Shown in pieces: positions 17,571 to 26,375 of a stretch of DNA of 64,000 nucleotides. How positions within the stretch are numbered: position 1 is the stretch's first letter; each line of letters opens with the position of its first letter. The DNA comes from CAVTQZ01 sp963737015 (lineage in GTDB: Bacteria > Actinomycetota > Acidimicrobiia > Acidimicrobiales > UBA8190), in assembly GCA_963737015.1 (NCBI GenBank), contig CAVTQZ010000001.1, positions 1,674,001 to 1,738,000 on the forward strand. Reading direction: 5' to 3'. The position numbers were made by a program, and so were the translations under genes. The notes under the pieces were generated by a model. The model was given only the letters and a program-made list of their open reading frames with translations. It ran no database searches and had not been told where the DNA came from.

Positions 17571-18805
17571 ACCTTGTAGGCGACGAGGGCGATCGAGTAG
17601 GAGTGGCTTGCGCTCCAAGACCAGGAAGCAGCGAAACTCCCGGAACTGCCGGGAAAGTCCTCGGCCACGGCCAGCTCGGCGAGGCTGTTGCGGTTCGTAT
17701 ATCCACTCGGGTAGGTCCAGGTCTGAGAGCTGCTGCTCGCGGCGGCGGAGTAGAGCAGGTCGCTGGGCTGGGTCGTCGTGACGTTTCCGCTGGTCCCGAC
17801 GTTCCGCTCCGGAGCTCGTAGCTGGCGTGCCGTCGACGGGCGATGAAGCCAAAATCCCGGCGTATTCGTTGATGACGGCGTAGCAATTCGACTGAGACCC
17901 GCTCAGATGGAAGGTCACGCTGTCGCTCGTCGTGAGGGCCGTCTCGATTACTCCTCGGCAGATCGCGACGTTGGTCCCGCTCGCCTGTTCGGTCTGAACG
18001 TCGACAGTCCAGGTGTTACCGACCGTGTCGCTCACGCTCGAAATCGTGAGTCCGCTTGCTGCCGGGATCTTCACCGCCGCGAGGCACGTGTTGCCGACGG
18101 ACGGGGCGTTGGTGATGGGGACATTGAAAGAGGTACCGGCACTTGTCCCGCTGACGCTGCCCGTCTCCTGCACGTAGCCGACCTGGGACACCACCTTGTA
18201 GGCGACGAGGGCGATCGAGTAAGAGTGGCTTGCGCTCCAAGACCAGGAGCAGCGAAACTCCCCGAACTCTCGGGGAAGTCCTCGGCCACGGCCAGCTCGG
18301 CGAGGCTGTTGCGGTTCGTATATCCACTCGGGTAGGTCCAGGTCTGAGAGCTGCTGCTCGCGGCGGCCGAGTAGAGCAGGTCGCTGGGCTGGGTCGTCGT
18401 GACGTTTCCGCTGGTCCCCGACGTTCCGCTCCCGGAGCTCGTAGCTGGCGTGCCGTCGACGGGCGATGAAGCCAAAATCCCGGCGTATTCGTTGATGACG
18501 GCGTAGCAATTCGACTGAGACCCGCTCAGATGGAAGGTCACGCTGTCGCTCGTCGTGAGGGCCGTCTCGATTACTCCTCGGCAGATCGCGACGTTGGTCC
18601 CGCTCGCCTGTTCGGTCTGAACGTCGACAGTCCAGGTGTTACCGACCGTGTCGCTCACGCTCGAAATCGTGAGTCCGCTTGCTGCCGGGATCTTCACCGC
18701 CGCGAGGCACGTGTTGCCGACGGACGGGGCGTTGGTGATGGGGACATTGAAAGAGGTACCGGCACTTGTCCCGCTGACGCTGCCCGTCTCCTGCACGTAG
18801 CCGAC
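17571..18805. repeat. Tandem 0.6-kb direct repeat inside the pseudogene
   Basis: Copy A at 17571-18182 and copy B at 18193-18805 are almost identical, offset by 622 bases. The visible differences are mostly single-base indels (for example CCCC versus CCC in the Gly/Ser linker, and AGGAAGC versus AGGAGC) plus a few substitutions near 17640/18262. Each copy encodes one C-terminal beta-rich domain. The indels put the copies in different frames. Confidence 0.9.
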
Positions 18806-19380
18806 GGGGCCAGCCTGCTGCACTCCCGAGACGGGCTCGTAGGTCCCATAGGACGACCATTTGGCGATCGTCTCATACTGGTAGATACCCCAGAAATTGC
18901 CCGGAACCGGCCACTCGGAAGAATCCTGAAGTGAGGAGATAATCGTCGTGTATCGGAAGGCGTGACGACGGGGTCGCTCAGGCCGTCGGTGTCGATCCAG
19001 ATGAACGGCGAAACATAGTTCGGCGCGGCGGGATCAGTGAAAAGAGCACCATAGGCGGTGATGTCTTGCGAGAGTGCCTCGGGGTAGGTGGTCGACCCCA
19101 TCTGGGTCGGCTTGTACATGTGGGCATCGATGTGGCGCATACACGCGTAGCCATCGACCGAAGCCATGCCGAGCAGGAAATAGCCTTGAGTCGATGAGGA
19201 GTTCCATGAGCTCTTAAAGGCATTCTCAATGTCCGTGTGGTAGAGGACGACCTCCAGGTTCGAGAATCCGTCGACGAGTGCCGTCATAAACTGCTCGCCG
19301 CGGCTCTGAGTCTGCGTGTTGATTTGAGATTGTGTGTAGCTACCCGAACTCGCTGACATGCATTCGTATTCCCACGAGGG

Positions 19381-19473
19381 GGTGTCGTTGTCGCTCTCGT
19401 TGTCGCTCTTGCTGTCGCCGTCGTTGTCGCTCTCGCTGTCGCCGTCGTTGTCGCTGTCGCTGTCGCTGTCGCA
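19381..19473 (-). repeat. Hexanucleotide repeat coding for Asp-Ser/Asp-Asn
   Basis: On the minus strand this stretch is built from variants of GACAGC and GACAAC and reads DSDSDSDNDGDSESDNDGDS and so on. It lies within the barrel domain of the pseudogene, directly after the DQE-containing strand. The same GACAAC unit, read in another frame, encodes the poly-Thr linker at 59713-59757. Confidence 0.85.
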
Positions 19474-19839
19474 GATGCACTCGACGCCCGCCGTGTATCT
19501 CTCTTGGTCGATCGTTACGCCTGTGCAGCCGAGTTTCAGAGCGGTCGCGGCCATATCCTGCACTGTGTTCAGGTACGTGGTCGAGACGCTCGACGAGGCA
19601 TAGATATCCTGCATAAAGAAGGCCGTCTCGTAGTTCGAGAGGTAGAAGCCGAGGTAAGTCTTTAAACCCGCCTTTTGCGCGTACCCGCAGAATTGGTTGA
19701 GGTTCGTATACCACTGATCCGGCGTCGTTGACCCGCCGCAGCCGGATAGCCACTGTGTCTCGATCTGAAGCGCTCCGAAACCCCAAGAAGCGTAAGCGTC
19801 AACCTGCGCTTGAGTGAGAGACGGCCCTGCTGGGCTCCG

Positions 19840-20840
19840 TTATTGAGCTATAGCTTACGGTCGGGGTCCCGCGACCGCTTCGCCCGCGATGGTCCGCTTC
19901 ATCTCTGCTGACGACGAAGTAACGTTGCCCCAGGGATCGTTACCTCTGGATGCGCCGTTGTTCGGGCTAAAGCTGTCTCGAACATCGCCCAAGACCTCCT
20001 GTGCTTCGTGCCCACAAACGTGCCGGACAGTGCAGCGGCACCACCGAGTAGAGCCGGCTTGGCTAACCAATCCCGTTTCATTTGCAACGACCCGTCTTAT
20101 GTCTTCGTCCGTAGCGCCATTCTCTTTGCAGTCGTTGTACTGATTGGCGCAGGAGAGCAGCTCTCGGCTGTTTTCCGGGCCGTCATCGTGAGCGCGTTCT
20201 TGCGCGGCTTGTCGCGGTTGAGTGGGCGGTGTTCATAAAGCTCCCCGTTTAACATGGTTCCCGCAGTGCTCTGTAACGGAGAGAGTCGACTCTTTAACCG
20301 TGAGACCGAGTTGAACTCGGCTCTTGCCCCTTGTGTATCTCTTGAGGCAGTCTCGTTCTGAACTGTGGGTTGTCATGGATGGTCCATGACATTTTTGAGC
20401 TCTATTGCTCGATGGGGATGACGCTTTTCCAGCAGATGACGCAGGTCCAGCCCGGCTCGCCGCGCTCTGATTGATCTCGCGGTGTCCGCAACACGCAGTG
20501 CCGGAGCTCGCGGCGGTGAAGGATCGGCAGCTTGCAGTCGGCCGATCCGAACAGACCTTCGGACCCCGGGATTCACCTCGTGTCCGCAGGTCGCTCGACG
20601 AGGAAATGCGGGCCCGCGTAAATGACCCTCGGGTTTGTTCGGTCTGCGTCAGCGGATCGCCCGTCGAGGCTTCCCTCCGACAGCTGTGGCCGACCTTGAC
20701 CCCGTCTCGGTGTTAGCGCGGCGCCGCCAGCGTTCAGTCCGAGCTCGCACTTGATTTACGGTCGAACCCGGAGGAGGCCTTGACACGAGCGCTCCTTCAA
20801 GAATAACAAGAAAGAACGCATTTTGTGTGCCACCTGTCTA
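19840..20840. other. About 1 kb without a recognisable intact gene
   Basis: Only short frames with no recognisable content were seen. A leftward frame from ATG 20081 encodes KRDWLAKPALLGGAAALSG, which resembles a signal peptide and could be the detached 5' end of the barrel pseudogene just downstream. It stops at 19899 and no frame joins the two. A perfect 9-bp hairpin followed by T5 lies at 20371-20396. A leftward frame near 20400-20576 is Arg-rich and unconvincing. Confidence 0.5.
20371..20396 (+). terminator. Candidate intrinsic terminator
   Basis: TGTCATGGA-TGG-TCCATGACA forms a perfect 9-bp stem with a 3-base loop and is followed by TTTTT. The form fits a rho-independent terminator read rightward. 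No intact rightward gene precedes it, so it may be a remnant or a protein-binding palindrome. Confidence 0.45.
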
Positions 20841-21525
20841 TTAAGGCATACGTCGGGCCACGATTCGCACCTCTCGCATCGAGCGCGCAACCTGTAGCGT
20901 ACGGCGGATGGTTCGGTAGCCGGGCTCGCCCAGGTGGAGCTGGACCGCTCGCGTAGCCGCGAACCTGTCGTAGGCATACTCGCCTATTCCTGCTTGGTTG
21001 ACGCGAAGGCCAGCGTCTTGCACGAGATTTCCAAGCGACTGTGGGGTCCACGAGTACAGGTGGTGGAGAGAGTCGTAGGGATCGAAGCGGAAGTAACGAC
21101 GTTCGCGTTCAGCGGTACGAAAAGGAGCAGCCGCCCGAGCGGCTTGACTACTCGCTTCATCTCTTCGAGGACGGCAGGTGGTTGGGACGTGCTCTAACGC
21201 GTGGTGGCTATGACGACGTCGGCCGATCCATCGGCACCTCGGACATGTCGGTGACAAACTCGATAGGAGGATGCAGGCTTGCTAGTAGGGGCGCGAGAAA
21301 GCCCGCACGTCGTACCCAACGCGCCTCTCACAGAGAAGCCCGAGCAGATTCCAGCCCTGTCCAACCCCGTACTCGAAGACCACGTCATTCGGTTTGACGA
21401 ACGGGGCGATCTTCTGGGCGCGCACCTTGGCACCCATGGAACAGCCTCGGCGGGGATACTCTCTCCTCCTGGTAGCGATGGCCCTCTTCTCCGGTGTAGT
21501 GACGCTCTGGCGTGCCGTCCATCAT
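20841..21525 (-). pseudogene. SAM-dependent methyltransferase, multiply frameshifted
   Basis: Pieces of one class I methyltransferase appear in order but in changing frames: HYTGEEGHRYQE, then IPAEAVPWV, then KIAPFVKPNDVVFEYGVGQGWNLLGLL (SAM motif I), then HHALEHVP, then VLEEMKRVVKPLGRLLLFVP, then RYFRFDPYDSLHHLYSWTPQSLGNL to the stop at 20841. At least four frame changes and an in-frame stop separate them, so this is a real pseudogene rather than one sequencing slip. It lies downstream of two glycosyltransferase genes on the same strand and was probably the last gene of that operon. Confidence 0.75.
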
Positions 21526-21640
21526 CCTTTGGCCTTTCTTTGTCAGAGTGACTTGCGAACGGTGTGTCGGGACCATGTCGTAGCTGTGCCGCGTAGGTGC
21601 TGAACGTTAGCTGGCCTACCATCACGGCTTCGGCGCATTT

Positions 21641-23023
21641 TCAGCGCGTGACTCTGAATCCTCGATCGGACCGGATGAATCGACCGGCGGCGCGCGACGC
21701 GGCGGAAGGCTCTCCTGAAGCCCAAGCGTGTGTGCGTTGGTCGCCCAGGCGATAAGCGACAACCACACGGCCGAAGGTCGGCCCGACTACTGCTCCGCTG
21801 AACGCGGTCATATCGGTCTGTACAGATAGAGAGAGGATGATCCAGTCTGCGAGGCGGGCGATTCCCGATTCGTATTCCTCGAGCGGGTTATTGGCATTGA
21901 CGTGGCGCCTCGCTTCCATCCCCATCTTGGACGTCGTCTCGACGTCGGAGAGGGCCTCCACCAATGCACGAGCGAGAGGGCCCGGTTGCTCGGGGGGAAC
22001 GAGCCAGCCCGTGCGACCCTCGATCACGAGCTCGGGCAGACCTCCCACGGTGCTCACCACCACCGGCCGCGCTCGCGCCATGGCCTCCAGCACAACCCGG
22101 GGTTGACCTTCGGATCGGGAGGGCAGAACCAGACACCACGCATGGTCGAGCATCTGCGCAATCCGGTCCTGCTCGACATAGCCCACGATCTCGACGCTGT
22201 GCGCGATGTCCTTTTCTTCGATCCGTCGGCGCAGGTCCTTCTCCAAGGGACCGCTGCCGACCATCAGGAGTCGGGCATCGGGAAATCGCCGCAACACCGC
22301 CGACCAGCACTCGATGAGCACGTCGACTGCCTTGTAGCGCTGAAACGAGCCCACGAAGACGACGTTTCTCTCAGGCGGTAATGGGACCGAGGGGCGCTCG
22401 AGGAACCGGCTGTAATCGCTGAAATGGACGTAGTGGTCGACCGGCCCCGTATATCCGGCCCGACGCACCCAGTCGAGCGATGCTCCACTCACCACCCGAA
22501 CCCGGTCGGCGTGACGGAGCGTCCAAGTTGCTATGCGGTCCGTCAGAGGTGCGAGGACGAGCCTGGCTCGGCTTCCGTAGAGCCTGGGCGCGGTTCGCCA
22601 GTCGCTGTGGATCTCGATCTGGATGGGTGGCCTCATCTTCCGGGGAAGAACCCGAGAGAGCGACACGACACCGAACGCCTCGTATGGGCTCTGGCAGACG
22701 ACAGCCGTGGGCGCACGTCGCAACGCAGCCGCCAAGGCGAAAACCGGGCCGAGCGTGTAGAAGACCAGCCCGCCTAAAAGAGGCGGACGAAGTCGTGGAA
22801 AGACGATGTGTACGCCCTCAGCGAAACGGCGCACTCCCATCTCTCCTGTCTGGACCCAGACCGTACGCATGTAGCGCCGGTGCAGCTCCACCTGTCGCTG
22901 GGCCGTCGTCGAACCTGAATATCCGTACAACTGACCCTTCCCGAAGAAGACGGCGACCGGTCCTCGGGCGGCGTGGTTCGTGTTCAGTTTCGTGTTCAGT
23001 TTTGAGGCCCTGAGCGATTCCAA
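21641..23023 (-). CDS. Glycosyltransferase family 4 (GT-B)
   Basis: A 460-residue protein with the GT4 core: NVVFVGSFQRYKAVDVLIECW, then LLMVGSGPLEKDL, IVGYVEQDRIAQML, and the donor-binding LPSRSEGQPRVVLEAMARARPVVVSTVGG with the E-x7-E spacing. The N-terminal acceptor domain starts with VAVFFGKGQLYGYSG. A tail of about 60 residues past the last GT helix is Arg/Ser-rich and not conserved-looking. Its first 28 bases overlap the end of the next upstream glycosyltransferase gene, showing cotranscription. It is retaining by family; sugar unknown. Confidence 0.9.
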   Translation of the reverse strand: MESLRASKLNTKLNTNHAARGPVAVFFGKGQLYGYSGSTTAQRQVELHRRYMRTVWVQTGEMGVRRFAEGVHIVFPRLRPPLLGGLVFYTLGPVFALAAALRRAPTAVVCQSPYEAFGVVSLSRVLPRKMRPPIQIEIHSDWRTAPRLYGSRARLVLAPLTDRIATWTLRHADRVRVVSGASLDWVRRAGYTGPVDHYVHFSDYSRFLERPSVPLPPERNVVFVGSFQRYKAVDVLIECWSAVLRRFPDARLLMVGSGPLEKDLRRRIEEKDIAHSVEIVGYVEQDRIAQMLDHAWCLVLPSRSEGQPRVVLEAMARARPVVVSTVGGLPELVIEGRTGWLVPPEQPGPLARALVEALSDVETTSKMGMEARRHVNANNPLEEYESGIARLADWIILSLSVQTDMTAFSGAVVGPTFGRVVVAYRLGDQRTHAWASGEPSAASRAAGRFIRSDRGFRVTR

Positions 23024-24084
23024 AGCTTCTCCGCCACCGCGATCACCTCTGAGGCCCAGTGGAAATTCGAATGATCACGCTGTACGCGTCGTCGCAATTC
23101 CTTGCCCACCACCTCGAGCGTCGGTTGCGGGGTTGCCGCCAGCTCCGCGAGGCGCTCCGCAAGCCCAGCGGCGTCTTCGGGCGGGAAGCCCAGGCTCACC
23201 GGCAGGCCCTGGAGAAGTGGCCGCACGGCTCGGCTGGCAGCCAGAACGGGACGCCCGCTCGCCGCCGCCTCGAAAACTGTCTTGTCCGCGCTGCCATCGC
23301 GCGAAGTGCTCACGACCACCGTTGCCTCAGCGAGGAGCGCCGGCATGTCCTGGTACTTGACCGGTGGCTCGACGGAGACCACGGAACGGAGGTCGAGTCG
23401 GTCGATGAGCGCCTCGAGCTCGAGGTGATGGCGCTGCTCCTCGGGAAGTGTGGCGGGCCCGACGATACGGACATCGATCTCGATGCCTTTCCGGCGGGCG
23501 ATCGCTGCGGCGTTCACGAGTGTGGTTAGACCTTTTTCCGGAGCGATACGGCCGACGGACAGAATCCTCAGCTTCGATCCGTCGGTGCTCGGAGGGGAGT
23601 ACGCGAAGGGAGCGGTATCGATCCCTTGCCCTATGACGTGCACCTTCCGGCTCGAACGCGGGTACGAGTCGTGCGAAGTGGTCACAATGGCGTCTGCAAG
23701 CCGTTCCGCCAACCGCAGTCGCGGCGTATCCGCCGGATGGGCGTACCAGAGCATCGTCCGTGATTTGCTCGCGTGGGCGAGGGGGGCTGCGAGGTTCAGG
23801 TAGACCGGGCACATGTGAGCCAGAAGAACCGTGGGCCCCGGTTGAAAGAGCGCGCGCGACACCGCCGTTTCATAACGGAACGTGCGGCGTAATCGGCTGT
23901 ACTGACGTTCTTTTCCGAGCGAGAACGCCTTACCCTCGAGAGAGGGGGGAACGGCCTTCACTTCGTTCGCGATCACGACGAGGTCGTCCACCTGTTCTGC
24001 GAGCGCTTCCAGATAGGCGGGTACGACACCAAGTCGCGCGTCTTGTGGATCGAGCACCTGGGTGACGAAGACAAGTCGTCTCAT
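22996..24084 (-). CDS. Glycosyltransferase family 4 (GT-B)
   Basis: About 362 residues from ATG 24084. The C-terminal half shows ILSVGRIAPEKGLTTLVNA, VRIVGPATLPEEQ, YQDMPALLAEATVVVSTSRDGSADKTVFEAAASGRPVLAA, all typical of GT4. The N-terminal half has LVFVTQVLDPQDARLGVVPAYLEALA. The donor-site glutamate appears as KTVFEAAA. It lies between the short UDP-glucose dehydrogenase-like gene and another GT4 gene on the same strand. Likely a step in repeat-unit assembly on the cytosolic face. Confidence 0.88.
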   Translation of the reverse strand: MRRLVFVTQVLDPQDARLGVVPAYLEALAEQVDDLVVIANEVKAVPPSLEGKAFSLGKERQYSRLRRTFRYETAVSRALFQPGPTVLLAHMCPVYLNLAAPLAHASKSRTMLWYAHPADTPRLRLAERLADAIVTTSHDSYPRSSRKVHVIGQGIDTAPFAYSPPSTDGSKLRILSVGRIAPEKGLTTLVNAAAIARRKGIEIDVRIVGPATLPEEQRHHLELEALIDRLDLRSVVSVEPPVKYQDMPALLAEATVVVSTSRDGSADKTVFEAAASGRPVLAASRAVRPLLQGLPVSLGFPPEDAAGLAERLAELAATPQPTLEVVGKELRRRVQRDHSNFHWASEVIAVAEKLWNRSGPQN

Positions 24085-24156
24085 GTACAAGGACCAACCT
24101 CGGGATCACGACGAGCACGGCCGAAGCCATTCAGCCCGCGTCCACCCGCTGTCCGG

Positions 24157-24942
24157 CTAGCCGGAATCTCCCCCGAACTTTCGATTGGTCTCGAGTACCG
24201 CTCGCAGGAATGGAGCTTCGTACCCGGCGCTCGCTGCGGCCTCGACGATCGCATTCACGTCCTTAGGAAGGCAACGCCCACCGAAGCCACGATTCTCCCG
24301 GAAAACCAGGGAGTGTGACCTCTCTACACGTGGATCGAGGAGCCAGCCCTCTCTCACGGTGTGCCAGTCCGCTCCGAACGCCTGGCAGATCTCGTAGAAC
24401 TCGTTGACGAAGGTTACCTTCGTCGCCAGATACGAGTTCTCCATGTACTTGATCACTTCGGCTTCGAGAGCGGTGCACTGGAAGTAAGTCTTCTCAGGCC
24501 CGAGGATCGGACAGAGGGCATCCACCATCCATTGCCTGTCCTCCGGAGCACCCCCGATGACGACGAAAGGAGCACCCGCGGGCCCCGCTGCCACGAAGCT
24601 CGAGAAGTACGTGCTCTCTCCGAAGTACTCAGGTGAAAAGCAGATTCGCTTGCCCGTCTGCTTGGCCAAGCGATCTGTCGTTCCCGGAGCGACCGTGGAT
24701 TTGATCAGCACACGTGCAACAGGGAGCTGAGCGACTGCTTCCTCCACGTGCCGAACGTCGCACGCGTAATCGTCACCCATAGGTGTACCGACGCAGATCA
24801 CGGCGAAATCACATTCCGCCAGTTCGCGCTCGGGGTAGTCCCCTTCCATGTTCACGTCGTACTCGACGAGCTCCGCATAGGGCCCGAAGATCTCCCGCAT
24901 CGCCCGGCCGACATGACCCATCCCTATGATGCCGATTTTCAC
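24157..24942 (-). CDS. Short UDP-glucose/GDP-mannose dehydrogenase-like protein
   Basis: Only 261 residues, against 390-440 for the family. The Rossmann start GIIGMGHVGRAM, the CVGTPM and KSTVAPGTT segments, the central KYMENSYLATKVTFVNEFYEIC helix and the catalytic-cysteine motif GFGGRCLPKDVNAIV are all present. The protein ends soon after at FGGDSG, so the C-terminal UDP-binding domain is absent. The stop is clean and no matching downstream frame for the missing domain was seen. It may be a specialised short dehydrogenase, or need a partner protein. It is divergent from the GT4 gene at 25137. Confidence 0.82.
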   Translation of the reverse strand: MKIGIIGMGHVGRAMREIFGPYAELVEYDVNMEGDYPERELAECDFAVICVGTPMGDDYACDVRHVEEAVAQLPVARVLIKSTVAPGTTDRLAKQTGKRICFSPEYFGESTYFSSFVAAGPAGAPFVVIGGAPEDRQWMVDALCPILGPEKTYFQCTALEAEVIKYMENSYLATKVTFVNEFYEICQAFGADWHTVREGWLLDPRVERSHSLVFRENRGFGGRCLPKDVNAIVEAAASAGYEAPFLRAVLETNRKFGGDSG

Positions 24943-25030
24943 CGACTACCTCGCCCTCGCGTGGGAACAAAACTACAGATCGGTGCCACGAGCACGATAA
25001 TCGCGATGCCCGATGCCACCTCGGAGCATC

Positions 25031-25045
25031 CTCCCCTAGGGGGAG
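25031..25045. promoter_or_regulatory. G/C palindrome CTCCCC-TAG-GGGGAG (candidate operator)
   Basis: A perfect 6-bp inverted repeat with a 3-base centre, in the divergent region between the short dehydrogenase-like gene and a GT4 gene. Near-copies occur at 29558, 44177 and 52645, each in a 5' intergenic position of the polysaccharide locus. Confidence 0.5.
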
Positions 25046-25136
25046 AGTCCGCGCGCTTAGGAATCGTTACCGTTTGATAAACGCACTACATCAAAAGCGC
25101 GGCTGATTCCATGTGGCACGATACTGGGCGCTTTCC

Positions 25137-26375
25137 ATGGACGTAAACAAAGACCTCGTCAGCGACGCTCAACAGCCCTTGGACTCGAATCAACACTCAG
25201 GGCCGGATCCTATTGCGGGTCGTCGAATTCTGTTCGTCGTAAACGTCGACTGGTTCTTCTTGTCCCACCGTCTTCCTCTCGCACTCGGGGCTAAAGATGC
25301 CGGCGCGGACGTTTGGGTGGCGTCAGCTCACACCGGACGGGGAAGGGAGATCACCGACAACGGTCTCGGTTTCATCCCCGTTCCGATGGCGAGGTCTGTA
25401 GGGCGACCTACCGACGAGATTCGCGCTCTTGTATCTCTCGCGAAGATCTATCGCGAGGTGAAGCCCGATCTCGTACACCATGTAGCAGTCAAGCCGATCA
25501 TCTATGGATCTCTCATCTCCCGCTTGTATCGCATCCCGACGGTCAACGCGATTTCCGGATTCGGCCATCTCTTCGGCACAGGGCGGGGCCGGGCCACGCG
25601 ACTGCTGGCGGAGACCGGATTCCGCATGGCGCTCGGCAATCCTGCTTCTTTCACGATCTTCCAAAACGAGGACGACCAACGAGACTTCGTCTCGCGGTCT
25701 TTTCTTCCGCAAGATCGAACCATCCTGATACGCGGCTCGGGGGTCGATTGTGAAGTGTTCAAGCCCCGAACCGAGAAACCGCCCAACGAACGATTGGTCG
25801 TCTTCGCATCAAGGATGATCAAGGAAAAAGGAGTTCAGGAGTTCGTCGAAGCAGCTCGAACGTTGCGGCGAGAGGTCCCCGACACGAAGTTCGTGCTCCT
25901 CGGTAAACCCGATGAGAGCCTGACCGCCATAGGGGTTCGAGAGCTCGAGCAGTGGGACAGCGAGGGACTGGTCGAGTGGCGAGGTCACGTCGACAATCTG
26001 GAAGGCGTTCTTCCAGAGGCCTCCGTCGTCGTGCTCCCGACTTACTATCGCGAGGGCGTCCCCAAGATCCTGCTCGAGGCCGCAGCGTGTGGGGTCCCCG
26101 TGGTCACGACCGACATACCGGGGTGTCGCGACGTGGTCCAGCCCGGAAGGACCGGGCTCCTTGTGAAACCTCGCGATTCGGCCGCTTTGGTCGCTGCGAT
26201 TCGCACGCTCCTCGACGACGAGGAGTACCGGCAGAGGCTGGGGACGAACGCGCGCAAGCAGGCCGAAGCGGAATTCAGGGTCGAAGCGGTTGTCGCGAAG
26301 ACCCTCGACTTGTACCGACGGCTCCTCGGGACGCGCTCCCGTCGTTTCTCAGGGACGAGGATGACGGCTCAGTGA
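25137..26375 (+). CDS. Glycosyltransferase family 4 (GT-B)
   Basis: About 412 residues from ATG 25137 (GTG 25113 also in frame). N-terminal ILFVVNVDWFFLSHRLPLA, then VKPIIYGSLISRLYRIPTVNAISGFGHLF. This is the pattern of WbpH/PglA-like GT4 enzymes that use UDP-sugars on lipid carriers. The donor region reads FASRMIKEKGVQEFVEAA, FVLLGKPDE and LPTYYREGVPKILLEAAACGVPVVTTDIPGCRDVV, with the E-x7-E motif intact. Its end overlaps the convergent O-antigen ligase-like gene by seven bases. Confidence 0.9.
   Translation: MDVNKDLVSDAQQPLDSNQHSGPDPIAGRRILFVVNVDWFFLSHRLPLALGAKDAGADVWVASAHTGRGREITDNGLGFIPVPMARSVGRPTDEIRALVSLAKIYREVKPDLVHHVAVKPIIYGSLISRLYRIPTVNAISGFGHLFGTGRGRATRLLAETGFRMALGNPASFTIFQNEDDQRDFVSRSFLPQDRTILIRGSGVDCEVFKPRTEKPPNERLVVFASRMIKEKGVQEFVEAARTLRREVPDTKFVLLGKPDESLTAIGVRELEQWDSEGLVEWRGHVDNLEGVLPEASVVVLPTYYREGVPKILLEAAACGVPVVTTDIPGCRDVVQPGRTGLLVKPRDSAALVAAIRTLLDDEEYRQRLGTNARKQAEAEFRVEAVVAKTLDLYRRLLGTRSRRFSGTRMTAQ

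Larger units (their letters stand above)
17564..19839 (-). pseudogene. Decayed secreted TIM-barrel-like protein with SD-repeat insert and tandem C-terminal domains
   Basis: Read leftward from a TAA at 19840-19842, the frame opens without a start or signal peptide. It gives SLTQAQVDAYASWGFGALQ, then LKTYLGFYLSNY, then GCTGVTIDQERYT, QFMTALVDGF and YFLLGMASVDGY. These align segment by segment with the barrel proteins at 51077, 58123 and 60544; DQE replaces DEE. A Ser-Asp/Asn repeat of about 30 residues interrupts the loop after the DQE motif. The frame shifts near 18960, then two copies of a domain of about 205 residues follow (VSGTSAGTSFNVPIT to SYSIALVAYKV) with further indels, ending at TAG 17564. 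Missing 5' end plus several frameshifts mark it as decayed. Confidence 0.75.

Noticed and set aside
19332..19616. Rightward frames with Arg/Ser/Leu repeats over the hexanucleotide tract
   Set aside because: Pure shadow of the Asp-Ser/Asn repeat on the other strand.
20373..20576. Small leftward frame in the gene-less stretch, considered as a transposase remnant
   Set aside because: Arg-rich with no recognisable transposase or zinc-binding motif; no terminal inverted repeats or target duplications seen around it.
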